From Salegentibacter sp. 24 (GTDB lineage Bacteria > Bacteroidota > Bacteroidia > Flavobacteriales > Flavobacteriaceae): DNA of 35,369 bases. The notes under the pieces were generated by a model that saw only the letters and a program-made list of their open reading frames with translations, was not told the DNA's origin and did not search any database. Both the position numbers and the translations under genes were made by a program. Shown in pieces: positions 27,544 to 35,369 of this stretch (its first letter is position 1; every line of letters begins with the position of its first letter). Location: contig NZ_SNWE01000031.1 in the NCBI RefSeq assembly GCF_004362395.1, positions 1-35,369 of the forward strand, read 5' to 3'.

Positions 27544-27780
27544 ATGAATAAAAACGGCTTACATCATAACCTGCTAAAGGAGCTAAGCCAGCTTATAGAA
27601 CAGGGGAAACATCAAATCGCGGTACAGGTAAATAGTACCATGACTTTGGTCTTTTGGGAAGTAGGCAAACGTATAAATGAAGAAATCCTGCAAAACGAAC
27701 GGGCAGATTATGGTAAAAACATTGTGACAACAGTGTCGTCACAATTGAAAAAGCAATACGGGAATAGCTTTAACATCTAA
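27544..27780 (+). pseudogene. Truncated YhcG-type (DUF1016) PD-(D/E)xK nuclease fragment
   Basis: Only 78 residues remain (MNKNGLHHNLLKEL ...). They match the N-terminal DUF1016 domain: VNSTMTLVFWEVGKRI and ADYGKNIVTTVSSQLKKQYG. Full YhcG-like proteins are about 350 aa with a nuclease domain that is absent here. Reading stops at TAA after SFNI. Downstream, ARIAQKKLQ and a stop at 27853-27855 could be the old C-terminus, which would mean an internal deletion. YhcG-like genes commonly sit between hsdS and hsdR, so this is probably the remnant of an original neighbour. Confidence 0.7.
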
Positions 27781-27866
27781 TAAAAAAACCGGAACAAAAA
27801 TAAATACTGCGATGGTCGCAGCGCAGGCACGTATAGCACAGAAAAAATTACAATAAACCCGGCAGA

Positions 27867-30800
27867 ATGAGTAAAAAGTTTACCGAAGCACAACTGGAGA
27901 GCGTTTTTGCCACGCAGCTGGAACAGGAAGGTTACGAGCATCAATTAGGAGAAACCATATCCCGAAAGGAAGATGAAGTGCTCATTGAAAGGGATCTTCG
28001 GGAATTTTTGATGGCAAAGTACCGGGAAAACGGAATCACCAAAAATGAAGTAGAATCCATTATTCTTAGGCTCAAAACCCTTCCCGCTTCAGATCTTTAT
28101 GAAAGCAACAAAGAGTTTATGCAAATGCTTTCTGATGGTTTTTCGCTAAAGCGGGAGGACCGTTCCCAAAAAGATATCTGGATCTATTTAGTTGATTATT
28201 CAGCAGAGAACCGCAACACCTATAAATTCGTCAATCAGCTGGAAATTACCGGAACCCAGAAACGTATTCCTGACGGGATACTTTATATCAACGGAATTCC
28301 GGTGGTTGTTTTCGAATTCAAAACCGCCATTCAGGAAAACACCACAATTTATGACGCATATATTCAGCTGATCGTCCGTTATCAACGAGACATACCGGAA
28401 CTTTTTAAGTACAACGCGTTTTGTGTGATCAGCGATGGCGTAAATACCAAAGCAGGTTCCTTTTTTGCTCCTTATGAATTCTATTATGCCTGGCGCAGGA
28501 TTGCAGGGCTGGCAAAAGATGTAGATGGTATTGATAGTATGTTTACGCTTATTCAGGGAATGCTTCAGCAAGATCGCATTCGGGATATCATTAAAAATTT
28601 TATTTATCTGCCTGATAGTTCCAAAAAAGATGAAAAAATAGTTTGCCGCTATCCACAATATTACGCGGCGCGGGCATTATTTGATAATATTCAGAAAGCA
28701 CAAAAACCAAATGGAAACGGAAAAGGAGGTACTTATTTTGGAGCCACCGGTTCCGGTAAAAGTTTTACCATGCTTTTTCTGACAAGGCTTTTAATGAAAA
28801 GCGACCACTTTGAAAGTCCCACTATTATTCTAATTACAGATCGAACCGATTTAGATGATCAACTTGCAGGACAGTTTACCAATGCAAAATCATTTATTGG
28901 GGATGATGCTATTTCAAGTGTGGAGAGCCGGGCAGATTTGCGTAAACGTATTCGAGGAAGAGAAAGTGGCGGGGTATTTCTCACCACCATTCATAAATTT
29001 ACAGAAGACACCGAATTGCTTACCCGCAGGAGTAATGTTATTTGTATTTCTGATGAAGCACACCGAAGCCAGACGAACCTTGACCAGAAAATAAAAATTA
29101 CCGATAAGGGGGTGCAAAAAACCTATGGCTTTGCGAAGTACCTTCACGATTCTTTGCCGAACGCTACTTTTGTAGGTTTTACCGGTACGCCCATTGATGC
29201 AACCTTGGATGTATTTGGCCAGGTGATAGATGAATATACAATGACGGAATCGGTAAAAGATGAGATTACCGTTCGCATTGTCTATGAAGGCAGGGCAGCC
29301 AAAGTGGCTCTTGAAAACAGTGAATTAAAGAAAATAGAAGATTATTACCGGGTAGCTGAAGAAGAAGGTGCAAATGAGTACCAGGTGGAAGAGAGCAAGA
29401 AACAATCCGCAAGTATGAACGCCATTCTGGGTGATCCAGATCGTTTACAGGCTATAGCAGAAGATTTTGTCAAGCATTATGAGAAAAGGCTGCAGGAAGG
29501 TGCTACTGTAAAAGGCAAAGCCATTTTTGTAAGTAGTAGCCGGGAAATAGCTTATGAACTTTATAAAAACATTATTGCTCTAAGACCTGAATGGGCAGAA
29601 ATAAGAAAAGCGGCGGAAGGTGTTGAATTAAATGAAAAAGACAAAAAGCAACTAAAGCCTATTGAGCGTATAAAAATGATCATGACAAGGGGTAAAGACG
29701 ATCCCAAAGTGCTATATGATTTATTAGGAACAAAAGAATATCGTAAGGAATTAGACCGTCAATTTAAAAATGAAAAATCAAATTTTAAAATCGCTATCGT
29801 TGTCGATATGTGGCTTACTGGTTTTGATGTTCCATTTTTAGATAGTATTTACATTGATAAGCCTATTCAGCAGCATAATCTTATTCAGACAATTTCCAGG
29901 GTGAACCGAAAGTTCCAGGGCAAAAACAAAGGTCTGGTGGTAGATTATATTGGTATCAAAAAGCAAATGAACTTAGCACTGGCCAAATATAACACAGGAG
30001 AGCAGCAAAATTTTGAGGATATTGAAAAGTCCCTGAAGATAGTCCGGGACCATTTGGATTTACTGGCTAAGATTTTCCACAAATTTGACAGTACAGATTA
30101 TTTCCAGGGAAATCCTTTGAGCCAGTTGAACAATCTTAACCAGGCGGTTGAATACGTACAACAAACCAAAGAGCTGGAAACACGTTTTATGGACTTAGTG
30201 AAGCGCGTAAAAGCTGCCTATGATATTTGCGCTGGAAGTGAAAAGTTAACTCAGGAAGAACGGGATTATACTCATTTTTATTTAGCTGTAAAGTCTATAG
30301 TCTTTAAGCTTACAAAAGGGAACGCACCGGATACCGCCCAAATGAACGCCAAAGTAAGGGAAATGATCAAAAATGCCTTGGCTAGTGAAGGCGTAGAGGA
30401 GATCTTTAAAATGGGTGACCAAACCAATAGCCAGCAGGACATTTTTGATGAAGATTATCTGGCAAAGATCGATAAGATCAAACTGCCTAATACAAAAATC
30501 AAACTTTTACAGCAATTACTGGCCAGGGCCATTGATGAGATAAAGAAGGTGAACAAGGTAAAAGGAGTTGATTTTTCCAGAAAAATGGAGGGCCTGGTCT
30601 CCAGGTACAATGAACGAAAAGGAGATGTGTTACGCAGTGAAGTTTATGAAGAAATGGCGGAACAGCTTACCGATCTTATTTGGCAGGTACAAAAAGAGTT
30701 TTCGGCCGGGGAAATGCTGGGAATTGATTTTGAGGAAAAAGCTTTCTACGACATTTTAAAAGAACTATGTATAAAGTATGACTTTCAATATCCGGAAGAT

Positions 30801-31013
30801 AAGCTTATCGAGCTTTCGAAAGCAGTAAAGGATTTGGTGGATGAACAGGCAAAATTCCCGGACTGGAGCAAAAGAAACGACATTAAATCTGCTTTAAAAG
30901 TCGGGCTTATCCTATTACTCGATGAGCACGGTTATCCCCCGGTGGAACGAGACGAGGTCTATGAAGAAATCTTTGAACAGGCTGAAAATTTTAAGAAGAA
31001 TAGACCAGCCTAG
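27867..31013 (+). CDS. hsdR: Type I restriction endonuclease motor/nuclease subunit
   Basis: 1,048 aa and intact. The N-terminal PD-(D/E)xK nuclease has D136 (RIPDGILY) and E150/K152 (VFEFKTA). The SF2 translocase follows: Walker A GATGSGKS at 292-299, DEAH at 396-399, VGFTGTPID, then the motif VI-like QTISRVNRKFQGKNKG and VDYIGI. The C-terminal helical domain binds the HsdM2S core. It needs HsdM and HsdS to cut unmodified DNA. It is separated from hsdS by 3.8 kb of cargo, so either the operon reads through or hsdR has its own promoter. Nothing suggests inactivation. Confidence 0.95.
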   Translation: MSKKFTEAQLESVFATQLEQEGYEHQLGETISRKEDEVLIERDLREFLMAKYRENGITKNEVESIILRLKTLPASDLYESNKEFMQMLSDGFSLKREDRSQKDIWIYLVDYSAENRNTYKFVNQLEITGTQKRIPDGILYINGIPVVVFEFKTAIQENTTIYDAYIQLIVRYQRDIPELFKYNAFCVISDGVNTKAGSFFAPYEFYYAWRRIAGLAKDVDGIDSMFTLIQGMLQQDRIRDIIKNFIYLPDSSKKDEKIVCRYPQYYAARALFDNIQKAQKPNGNGKGGTYFGATGSGKSFTMLFLTRLLMKSDHFESPTIILITDRTDLDDQLAGQFTNAKSFIGDDAISSVESRADLRKRIRGRESGGVFLTTIHKFTEDTELLTRRSNVICISDEAHRSQTNLDQKIKITDKGVQKTYGFAKYLHDSLPNATFVGFTGTPIDATLDVFGQVIDEYTMTESVKDEITVRIVYEGRAAKVALENSELKKIEDYYRVAEEEGANEYQVEESKKQSASMNAILGDPDRLQAIAEDFVKHYEKRLQEGATVKGKAIFVSSSREIAYELYKNIIALRPEWAEIRKAAEGVELNEKDKKQLKPIERIKMIMTRGKDDPKVLYDLLGTKEYRKELDRQFKNEKSNFKIAIVVDMWLTGFDVPFLDSIYIDKPIQQHNLIQTISRVNRKFQGKNKGLVVDYIGIKKQMNLALAKYNTGEQQNFEDIEKSLKIVRDHLDLLAKIFHKFDSTDYFQGNPLSQLNNLNQAVEYVQQTKELETRFMDLVKRVKAAYDICAGSEKLTQEERDYTHFYLAVKSIVFKLTKGNAPDTAQMNAKVREMIKNALASEGVEEIFKMGDQTNSQQDIFDEDYLAKIDKIKLPNTKIKLLQQLLARAIDEIKKVNKVKGVDFSRKMEGLVSRYNERKGDVLRSEVYEEMAEQLTDLIWQVQKEFSAGEMLGIDFEEKAFYDILKELCIKYDFQYPEDKLIELSKAVKDLVDEQAKFPDWSKRNDIKSALKVGLILLLDEHGYPPVERDEVYEEIFEQAENFKKNRPA

Positions 31014-31107
31014 AGGAATTCCTAAATTTTAAGGCCTGGCACTAACGGTGTAAATATTTAACCGCTTAAATAGTAAAAATACGTTATAAAAAGTTTTTGA
31101 ATTTGTA

Positions 31108-31410
31108 TTACTTTGGCTTTCGATAAGACCATTCAGGGAATGGTTCATAAATTTTAAGTTTTTCCATGAACCTCTCCAGGTTATTATATATGTACCCAAG
31201 ATCTTCATTATCGTATAAATATTCTTCAATATCTGAATCCCAAAAAAAATCACGAAGAATCGCTATCTTTCTCAAAAATGGCATTCTTGATCCCCTTTCA
31301 AGATGTTCGAGTAAAACTAATTGACGGTGTAATTCAAGTAATTTGTCAATGACCTCTTTCCTGAATTCATCGTGAAATTGTACTTCTTTAAATGCTCCCT
31401 GCTCTTCCAT
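31108..31410 (-). CDS. Hypothetical 100-aa protein
   Basis: 100 aa, ATG start at 31410. I recognise no family. It is soluble, helical and charged (FRKEVIDKLLELHRQLVLLEH, LERFMEKLKIYEPFPEW), with no signal peptide. It is divergent from the 220-aa gene at 31500, 89 bases away, and convergent with hsdR. Possible roles in the same defence island cannot be argued from sequence. Codon use is similar to the neighbours, so it is probably real. Confidence 0.55.
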   Translation of the reverse strand: MEEQGAFKEVQFHDEFRKEVIDKLLELHRQLVLLEHLERGSRMPFLRKIAILRDFFWDSDIEEYLYDNEDLGYIYNNLERFMEKLKIYEPFPEWSYRKPK

Positions 31411-31499
31411 AATTATTGAAAATTTGGTGATTACTAAATAAACTACATTGATTTAAATGGTGATATTTGAAAAAGAATACATAATTAGAATACTTTTTT

Positions 31500-32162
31500 A
31501 TGCTTCAAAGTAACCCAACCAGGAAAGGGACAGGAATAGAATTATGGGGTGATTACGGTGACTTAACAAGCCTGTATGAAACGATTCACAAAATAGGAGA
31601 GCGTTTAAATGAATATAAGAAAGAAGAGAAGGGGCAATCAGATATAATAATGGGCTTTGCTTATGAGGTTCGAAAGACTTTCCAGCATTCCAGGTTGAAA
31701 GAAAATTTTGTTTTTGATTCGGAGAATAAGGTTGAATATTTAGGCTTTAGATACCTATGGACAGACTTACTTTATTTGATTTCTGTTCTTCGTTACAATG
31801 CAGGTTATGTAGTGTTGGATGCCCTGGATCAGGCGAACCTTTATATCCTCGAATTTAATTGTAAGAAAGCCTTATTTGATTATGATCCCCAGGGCGCACA
31901 AAAAATTCAAAATTTCATAGGGCAAAGAATAGATATACATAATGACCTGGTTTTTTTAGTTCTGCAGGGTATTAATATAGAATATTTCAGCAAGACACCG
32001 GGAAAAAGAAGATTTCGCGGAATACCAGATTTGTTAATTGCTTATTCCCAATTTTCGCCAGCCTATAAGATGTGGAAGTCTGATATGGAAAGTAGTGCTA
32101 AGGCTTTAAAATGTGAGGTGCACGAAATAAGTTATGATAATTACCCTGAAATAGTTTGGTAA
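31500..32162 (+). CDS. Uncharacterised protein (DUF6904-like)
   Basis: 220 aa, ATG start at 31500, soluble. The N-terminal GTGIELWGDYGDLTSLYETI and SDIIMGFAYEVRKTFQHSR resemble the family that I remember as DUF6904 (unverified; function unknown). The rest (LWTDLLYLISVLRYNAGYVVLD, RFRGIPDLLIAYSQFS) has no motif I know. It stands alone between a divergent hypothetical gene and a strong terminator, so it is monocistronic. Position suggests an accessory-island gene; its relation to the type I system is unknown. Confidence 0.7.
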   Translation: MLQSNPTRKGTGIELWGDYGDLTSLYETIHKIGERLNEYKKEEKGQSDIIMGFAYEVRKTFQHSRLKENFVFDSENKVEYLGFRYLWTDLLYLISVLRYNAGYVVLDALDQANLYILEFNCKKALFDYDPQGAQKIQNFIGQRIDIHNDLVFLVLQGINIEYFSKTPGKRRFRGIPDLLIAYSQFSPAYKMWKSDMESSAKALKCEVHEISYDNYPEIVW

Positions 32163-32165
32163 TGG

Positions 32166-32231
32166 AAAAAAGCAGCTCATCAGAAAGATTTGATTTTTGA
32201 AAATCTACAAACTATCTAAAGCTGCTTTTTT
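32166..32231 (+). terminator. Terminator after the 220-aa gene
   Basis: A 12-bp stem AAAAAAGCAGCT (32166-32177) pairs with AGCTGCTTTTTT (32220-32231), and an inner stem AGATTT/AAATCT lies at 32186-32206. The T run of the right arm is the usual terminator tail; the structure would also work from the other strand. Confidence 0.75.
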
Positions 32232-32291
32232 AAACCTTAAACCGTCGCGTAAGGAACTGCAATCCTAAGTCGCATTTAAGGCTTATATAAT

Positions 32292-32454
32292 AAGTCTTAT
32301 ACCATCACCAGGGAAATACCATTGGAGGCTGAATATAAGACTTAAAATTTTAACTGCCGCTCCAAACAAAAAAGGCATCAGTGTAAAATCTTCTTTTTTG
32401 CAGGTAATTTAATCCTCGTTTAGAAAAAGGAGCGGCTTGGAGGCTTTCGCCTCC
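32292..32454. other. Inverted-repeat cluster in the gap 32163-33044
   Basis: Three stems occur in order: AAGTCTTATA 32292-32301 with TATAAGACTT 32334-32343; GCCGCTCC 32356-32363 with GGAGCGGC 32429-32436; and GGAGGC/GCCTCC around a 4-base loop at 32439-32454. Only a short, unlikely frame (32437-32646) crosses the area. From 32455 to the tRNA there is no supported gene; the G+C falls sharply after about 32590. The cluster may be a structured RNA or part of an island end. Confidence 0.5.
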
Positions 32455-32973
32455 GCGCCACATAAATTTAAGCCCGCACTTAACACGGGACTTAACTGTA
32501 GATTAATATCAGATAGCGCCGTCCTTATCAGCCGAAAGTTGCCCCCGTCATCTGCCAGGTGTTGGCCACTCCTTAACCGCTATCTTCAACTTAGGATAAA
32601 TATAATAATTTTACTAAATAGTTTATATATGTTTTTTAGTGGATAAGAAAAAAGAGAAGAAGATATTATTCAGCCTGCCATAATTAAAATCTTACCTTTT
32701 TGATTTTAGAAAAATGTGCTTAGAAGTAGGAGAATTTACCGTTGCATGGTGGGGGAGTGGGAAATAATGATCTTGGGTATATTCAATAACGACTATAGGT
32801 TACATCGCGAAACTGTTTGGTGGTACAAGTTTTCTCCTGGTAAACCCATAGTTATATTGAAAAAGATTGCCTTCTAAATTAGATTTTCCAGAATAAACCT
32901 AAAATTCAGTTTCAATTGCTATCAGTTGGTAATATTTCAAATGACTCCTAATGAATTATTGAAAATAGATCAA

Positions 32974-32994
32974 ATTCTGTACTTATTCTGTACT
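32974..32994. repeat. Tandem 10-bp repeat beside the tRNA
   Basis: ATTCTGTACT occurs at 32974-32983 and again at 32985-32994 (period 11), followed by GTAC-N3-GTAC at 32990-33000. It lies ~50 bases beyond the 3' end of tRNA-Met. Short direct repeats one helical turn apart are typical of recombinase or regulator arm sites; this is suggestive only. Confidence 0.35.
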
Positions 32995-33001
32995 AGGTAC
33001 A

Positions 33002-33031
33002 AAAATAAAAAGCCTCACATCTCTGTGAAGC
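33002..33031 (-). terminator. Intrinsic terminator of tRNA-Met
   Basis: On the minus strand, GCTTCACA-GAGA-TGTGAGGC forms an 8-bp stem with one G-U pair (33012-33031), followed by a T-rich tail complementary to 33002-33011. It starts 13 bases after the tRNA 3' end. Confidence 0.85.
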
Positions 33032-33044
33032 CTTGTTATTACTG

Positions 33045-33118
33045 TAGCGAGACCGAGATTTGAACTCGGGACCTCCGGGTTATGAATCCGACGCTCTAAC
33101 CAACTGAGCTACCTCGCC
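33045..33118 (-). tRNA. tRNA-Met (CAT anticodon, elongator type)
   Basis: The 74 bases fold as a cloverleaf. The acceptor stem GGCGAGG pairs with TCTCGCT (two G-U ends). The D arm is GCTC-AGTTGGTTA-GAGC, the anticodon loop TTCATAA has CAT, and the T arm is CCGAG-TTCAAAT-CTCGG. CCA is not encoded. The first acceptor pair is G-U, not the unpaired C-A of initiator tRNA. A CAT tRNA could also be Ile2 (lysidine-modified), but the arms resemble elongator Met. The 3' end faces the accessory region. Confidence 0.9.
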
Positions 33119-33300
33119 ATGATTTACTGCAAACCTACTAATGGCCTGACTTTAGGAGCATTCGTAGTGAATGTAAATGCGGCTGCAAATATAGAAAGTT
33201 TTTGTATTGGTACAAACATTATTTTCTAAAATATTTAATTTGTTTTCTTTTTATGTTTCTAATTAATATCTATATTGCCCAAAACTAATTAAATCTAGAA

Positions 33301-33690
33301 ATGGAAGATAAGATAAGGTACGAAATGGAATTTCCCATTCATGCTTCTCCTTCATTGTTATATCAATATATATCAACACCTTCAGGATTAAGTGAATGGT
33401 ATGCAGATAATGTTAATTCAAGGGGTGAATTGTTTACTTTTATTTGGGAAGGAAGCGAAGAAAAAGCCAAATTGGTAAGTAAGAAGAGTGATGAGCGTGT
33501 AAAATTTAAGTGGTTGGATGACGAGGACACTCCCTATTTTTTTGAAATAAGAATTCAGGTTGACGAGATCACAAAAGATGTATCTATAATGATTACTGAT
33601 TATGCTGAAGATGAGGATGAAATTGAAGAAGGTAAAATGCTTTGGGAAAATATGATCTCTAATCTTAAACAGGTGTTGGGATCGGTTTAA
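33301..33690 (+). CDS. START-like (SRPBCC/AHSA1-type) domain protein
   Basis: 129 aa, one domain. The N-terminal YEMEFPIHASPSLLYQYIS and GLSEWYADNV, then FTFIWEGSEEKAKLV and KFKWLDDEDTPYFFEIRI, show the helix-grip pattern of the SRPBCC superfamily; the end is the long C-terminal helix (WENMISNLKQVLG). Such proteins bind hydrophobic ligands, but the ligand is unknown. It is a common flavobacterial core gene in front of a class IV aminotransferase, as here. Confidence 0.82.
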   Translation: MEDKIRYEMEFPIHASPSLLYQYISTPSGLSEWYADNVNSRGELFTFIWEGSEEKAKLVSKKSDERVKFKWLDDEDTPYFFEIRIQVDEITKDVSIMITDYAEDEDEIEEGKMLWENMISNLKQVLGSV

Positions 33691-33715
33691 TATTTATAAG
33701 ATAAACATTACCTTT

Positions 33716-33742
33716 GCCCCGTTCTAAAACGGGGCTTTTTTT
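33716..33742 (+). terminator. Terminator abutting the next start codon
   Basis: GCCCCGTT-CTAA-AACGGGGC (33716-33735) is an 8-bp stem followed directly by seven T (33736-33742). The next base is the A of the aminotransferase ATG. It is a good intrinsic terminator for the START-like gene. Its position means that gene cannot easily have a leader of its own unless transcription reads through. Confidence 0.85.
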
Positions 33743-34588
33743 ATGATAAATCTGAACGGGAATTTAATAGAAGATATTCAGGCATCTCTCTCGGTTACTA
33801 ACCGAGGATTTGCCTATGGAGATGCGGTTTTTGAAACCATTCGTGTAATTAGCGGGAAAATAATGTTCTGGGAAGATCACTATTTTCGACTTATGGCTTC
33901 TATGCGTATTATGCGCATGGAAATTCCCGCAAATTTTTCTCCTGAGTTCCTTGAAGAGGAGATTTTAGACCTGGTTAAAGAAAACAGTTTAGATCCCACT
34001 GCTGCCCGTGTAAAATTTACGGTTTACCGTAAAGAAGGCGGTTATTACAGTCCTGCTACTCGTGAAATCGGATTTATTATTACTGCCGAAGAACTGCCAG
34101 ATGCTTTTTATTTATTGAATGACGATGAATATGAAGTAGAACTCTTTAAAGATCATTACGTAACAAGCGGTTTATTTTCTACGATAAAATCTAATAATCG
34201 TGCGATTAATGTCTTGGGAAGTATTTTTGCCTCAGAAAATGGTTATGAAAATTGTTTTTTGATTAATGAAAAGAAAAATGTGGTTGAAGCTTTAAATGGA
34301 AATTTATTTCTTGTTAAAGCAGGTAAGATAAAAACGCCCCCATTGACCGATGGAGCATTAAATGGCATAACAAGGAAGAAAATTTTGGAAATTATCAAAA
34401 CGCTACCAGAATTAACTTTGGAAGAAACCTCAATTTCTCCCTTTGAACTACAAAAGGCTGATGAACTTTTTATTACTAATGTTATAAATGGAATTCAACC
34501 TGTTACCAAGTATCGCAAAAAGAAGTATGAAAATAAAGTGGCTAAGGAATTACTTTCTAAATTAAATGTCAAAGCTCGGCTGGGTTAA
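33743..34588 (+). CDS. Class IV PLP-dependent aminotransferase (BCAT / aminodeoxychorismate-lyase family)
   Basis: 281 aa. Fold-type IV landmarks are visible: SVTNRGFAYGDAVFETIRV at the N-terminus, the PLP lysine K149 in TIKSNNRAINVLG, E182 in NVVEALNGNLF, and LTDGALNGITRKKILE. The length and motifs fit both branched-chain aminotransferase and PabC-type lyase; I cannot choose between them from sequence. The start at 33743 gives the family's usual MINLNGN beginning. The preceding hairpin ends just before the ATG. The stop overlaps the convergent yqgE by 4 bases. Confidence 0.88.
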   Translation: MINLNGNLIEDIQASLSVTNRGFAYGDAVFETIRVISGKIMFWEDHYFRLMASMRIMRMEIPANFSPEFLEEEILDLVKENSLDPTAARVKFTVYRKEGGYYSPATREIGFIITAEELPDAFYLLNDDEYEVELFKDHYVTSGLFSTIKSNNRAINVLGSIFASENGYENCFLINEKKNVVEALNGNLFLVKAGKIKTPPLTDGALNGITRKKILEIIKTLPELTLEETSISPFELQKADELFITNVINGIQPVTKYRKKKYENKVAKELLSKLNVKARLG

Positions 34589-35145
34589 TTGTAGCTGGGA
34601 TTTTCAGGTGCATTTGACCATAAGAGGTACTCTCCGCCAAGTTGCATCATTTTATCCTTCCAGAAAGAGCGATAAGGACGTTCAATTATATCTTTAGGGC
34701 TTTCGTTGGTAGTAACGATCCAGGAATGTGAATTTAGTTCTTCTTCTAACTGATTGGCGTCCCAACCTGAGTAACCTAAAAAGAACCTTATTTCTTTTTC
34801 GCTAATTAATTTTTGATTAATTAGCTCGGTAACTACATCAAAATTACCACCCCAATAGATTCCATTTGCAATTTCTACGCTTTGTGGTATAAGATCTGGT
34901 ATTTTATGGATAAAGTAAAGATTGTCCTGTTCCACCGGTCCGCCATTATAAATTTTGAAATTTGCGGAAAGGTGGGGAACGAGATCCTTTAATGTAAAGT
35001 CCAATACTTTATTTAGTATAAAGCCCACAGAACCCGCTTCAGAATGATCGGCAAGCAGTACCACAGAGCGATTAAATGCTACATCTCCAATTATGGAAGG
35101 TTCTGCTACCAATAGATGGCCTTTGGTTGGTTTTAAAGCGATCAT
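34585..35145 (-). CDS. yqgE: YqgE/AlgH-family protein
   Basis: 186 aa, normal length. Signature parts are KGHLLVAEPSI, DVAFNRSVVLLADHSEAGSVGF and, near the middle, FFLGYSGWDANQLEEEL, followed by SWIVTTNES. The family (DUF179) is conserved in many bacteria; its molecular role is not established. ATG at 35145. It is convergent with the aminotransferase gene. An insertion sequence begins ~80 bases upstream of its start and may affect its promoter. Confidence 0.92.
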   Translation of the reverse strand: MIALKPTKGHLLVAEPSIIGDVAFNRSVVLLADHSEAGSVGFILNKVLDFTLKDLVPHLSANFKIYNGGPVEQDNLYFIHKIPDLIPQSVEIANGIYWGGNFDVVTELINQKLISEKEIRFFLGYSGWDANQLEEELNSHSWIVTTNESPKDIIERPYRSFWKDKMMQLGGEYLLWSNAPENPSYN

Positions 35146-35223
35146 TTTAGCCTTGTTTTTATCTAAGCTACCATTAATTTAAAAAAAATCAAATAAAACA
35201 CTAAAGTATTTTTAATTAAAAAA

Positions 35224-35369
35224 GAGGCTGTCTGAAAAGGCAGCCTTTTTTGTTGGATTTTTTTGAGGTTTTTATTATTTTCATGTAATGAAAGCTAAAG
35301 TTGTATTTAAGACCTATAACCAGTCGCAGTTAAGTCTTTTACCTCCCAGTTATGATGATTTGGTACCTT
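35224..35369 (+). mobile_element. Left end of an IS1182-like insertion sequence (runs off the window)
   Basis: The sequence changes at about 35224 to GAGGCTGTCTGAAAAGGC, which has the form of an IS end. It holds a stem AGGCTGTC/GGCAGCCT (35225-35246) with a T tail that could stop outside transcription. A transposase frame starts 64 bases on. The other end and any target duplication lie outside. The exact left boundary is approximate. Confidence 0.7.
35288..35369 (+). CDS. Transposase N-terminus, IS1182-like (partial)
   Basis: Only the first 27 codons from the ATG at 35288 are in the window. They read MKAKVVFKTY, then NQSQLSLLPPSYDDLVP. The pattern YNQ-x-QL-x-LLPPS is how IS1182-family DDE transposases usually begin. 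The catalytic domain lies beyond the window, so intactness is unknown. Confidence 0.72.
   Translation, partial: MKAKVVFKTYNQSQLSLLPPSYDDLVP

Noticed and set aside
32437-32646. 69-codon frame on the plus strand
   Set aside because: Starts in a hairpin, has low-complexity composition and no start signal; treated as non-coding.
1-35369. CRISPR array
   Set aside because: No regularly spaced direct repeats with unique spacers and no cas genes were seen.

Overview
The window looks like a piece of a marine-type Flavobacteriaceae (Bacteroidota) chromosome. The evidence is the AT-rich sequence, a SusC/SusD outer-membrane pair, an RteC-type regulator, DUF6520- and START-like small proteins, a YqgE gene and an elongator tRNA-Met. 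The genus cannot be fixed from the sequence alone, although a Gramella/Salegentibacter/Zunongwangia-like relative would fit. Almost everything left of the tRNA (about 1-33,000) is accessory DNA. Right of it (33,301-35,145) is a short run of ordinary core genes, followed at 35,224 by the start of an insertion sequence that leaves the window.

Region A (1-6,726, all minus strand) is part of a Bacteroidota integrative element. It holds rteC, an excisionase-like HTH gene, a winged-helix replication-type gene and a DnaC/IstB-like ATPase. A 1,250-residue STAND NTPase with an N-terminal nuclease-like domain follows the ATPase in the same direction, 50 bases later, and looks like antiviral cargo. No integrase, relaxase or tra gene is in view.

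Region B (6,829-18,530) contains a two-domain enzyme (PLP-dependent alpha-oxoamine synthase fused to a GNAT/FemAB-like acyltransferase). Divergent from it are a small DUF7793-like protein and an AraC-family regulator. Next come a small exported DUF6520-like peptide and a convergent three-gene operon: SusC-like TonB-dependent porin, SusD-like lipoprotein and an intact periplasmic M16 metalloprotease. The porin/lipoprotein/protease set suggests import and processing of a peptide or small protein.

Region C (18,531-19,433) is about 670 bases unusually rich in nested inverted repeats, then a small XRE-type repressor gene. It is the best candidate here for an undescribed structured RNA or DNA element.

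Region D (19,679-32,162) is a defence cluster. A two-gene unit (unknown 259-aa protein plus a PIN-like protein lacking the usual first acidic residue) is bracketed by a 10-bp inverted repeat. It is followed by a type I restriction-modification locus, hsdM-hsdS-[SIR2-HerA-Abi_C]-yhcG fragment-hsdR. The SIR2/HerA pair, with its ATGA overlap, is a recognised NAD-depleting antiviral system. Here it sits inside the hsd locus with a third, Abi_C/HEPN-like gene four bases behind it. Two uncharacterised genes close the region.

Region E (32,163-35,369) has another gene-free stretch with inverted and tandem repeats, then tRNA-Met with its own terminator, then the core genes. The accessory DNA lies on the 3' side of the tRNA, as expected for a tRNA-anchored island, but no second att copy was found in the window.
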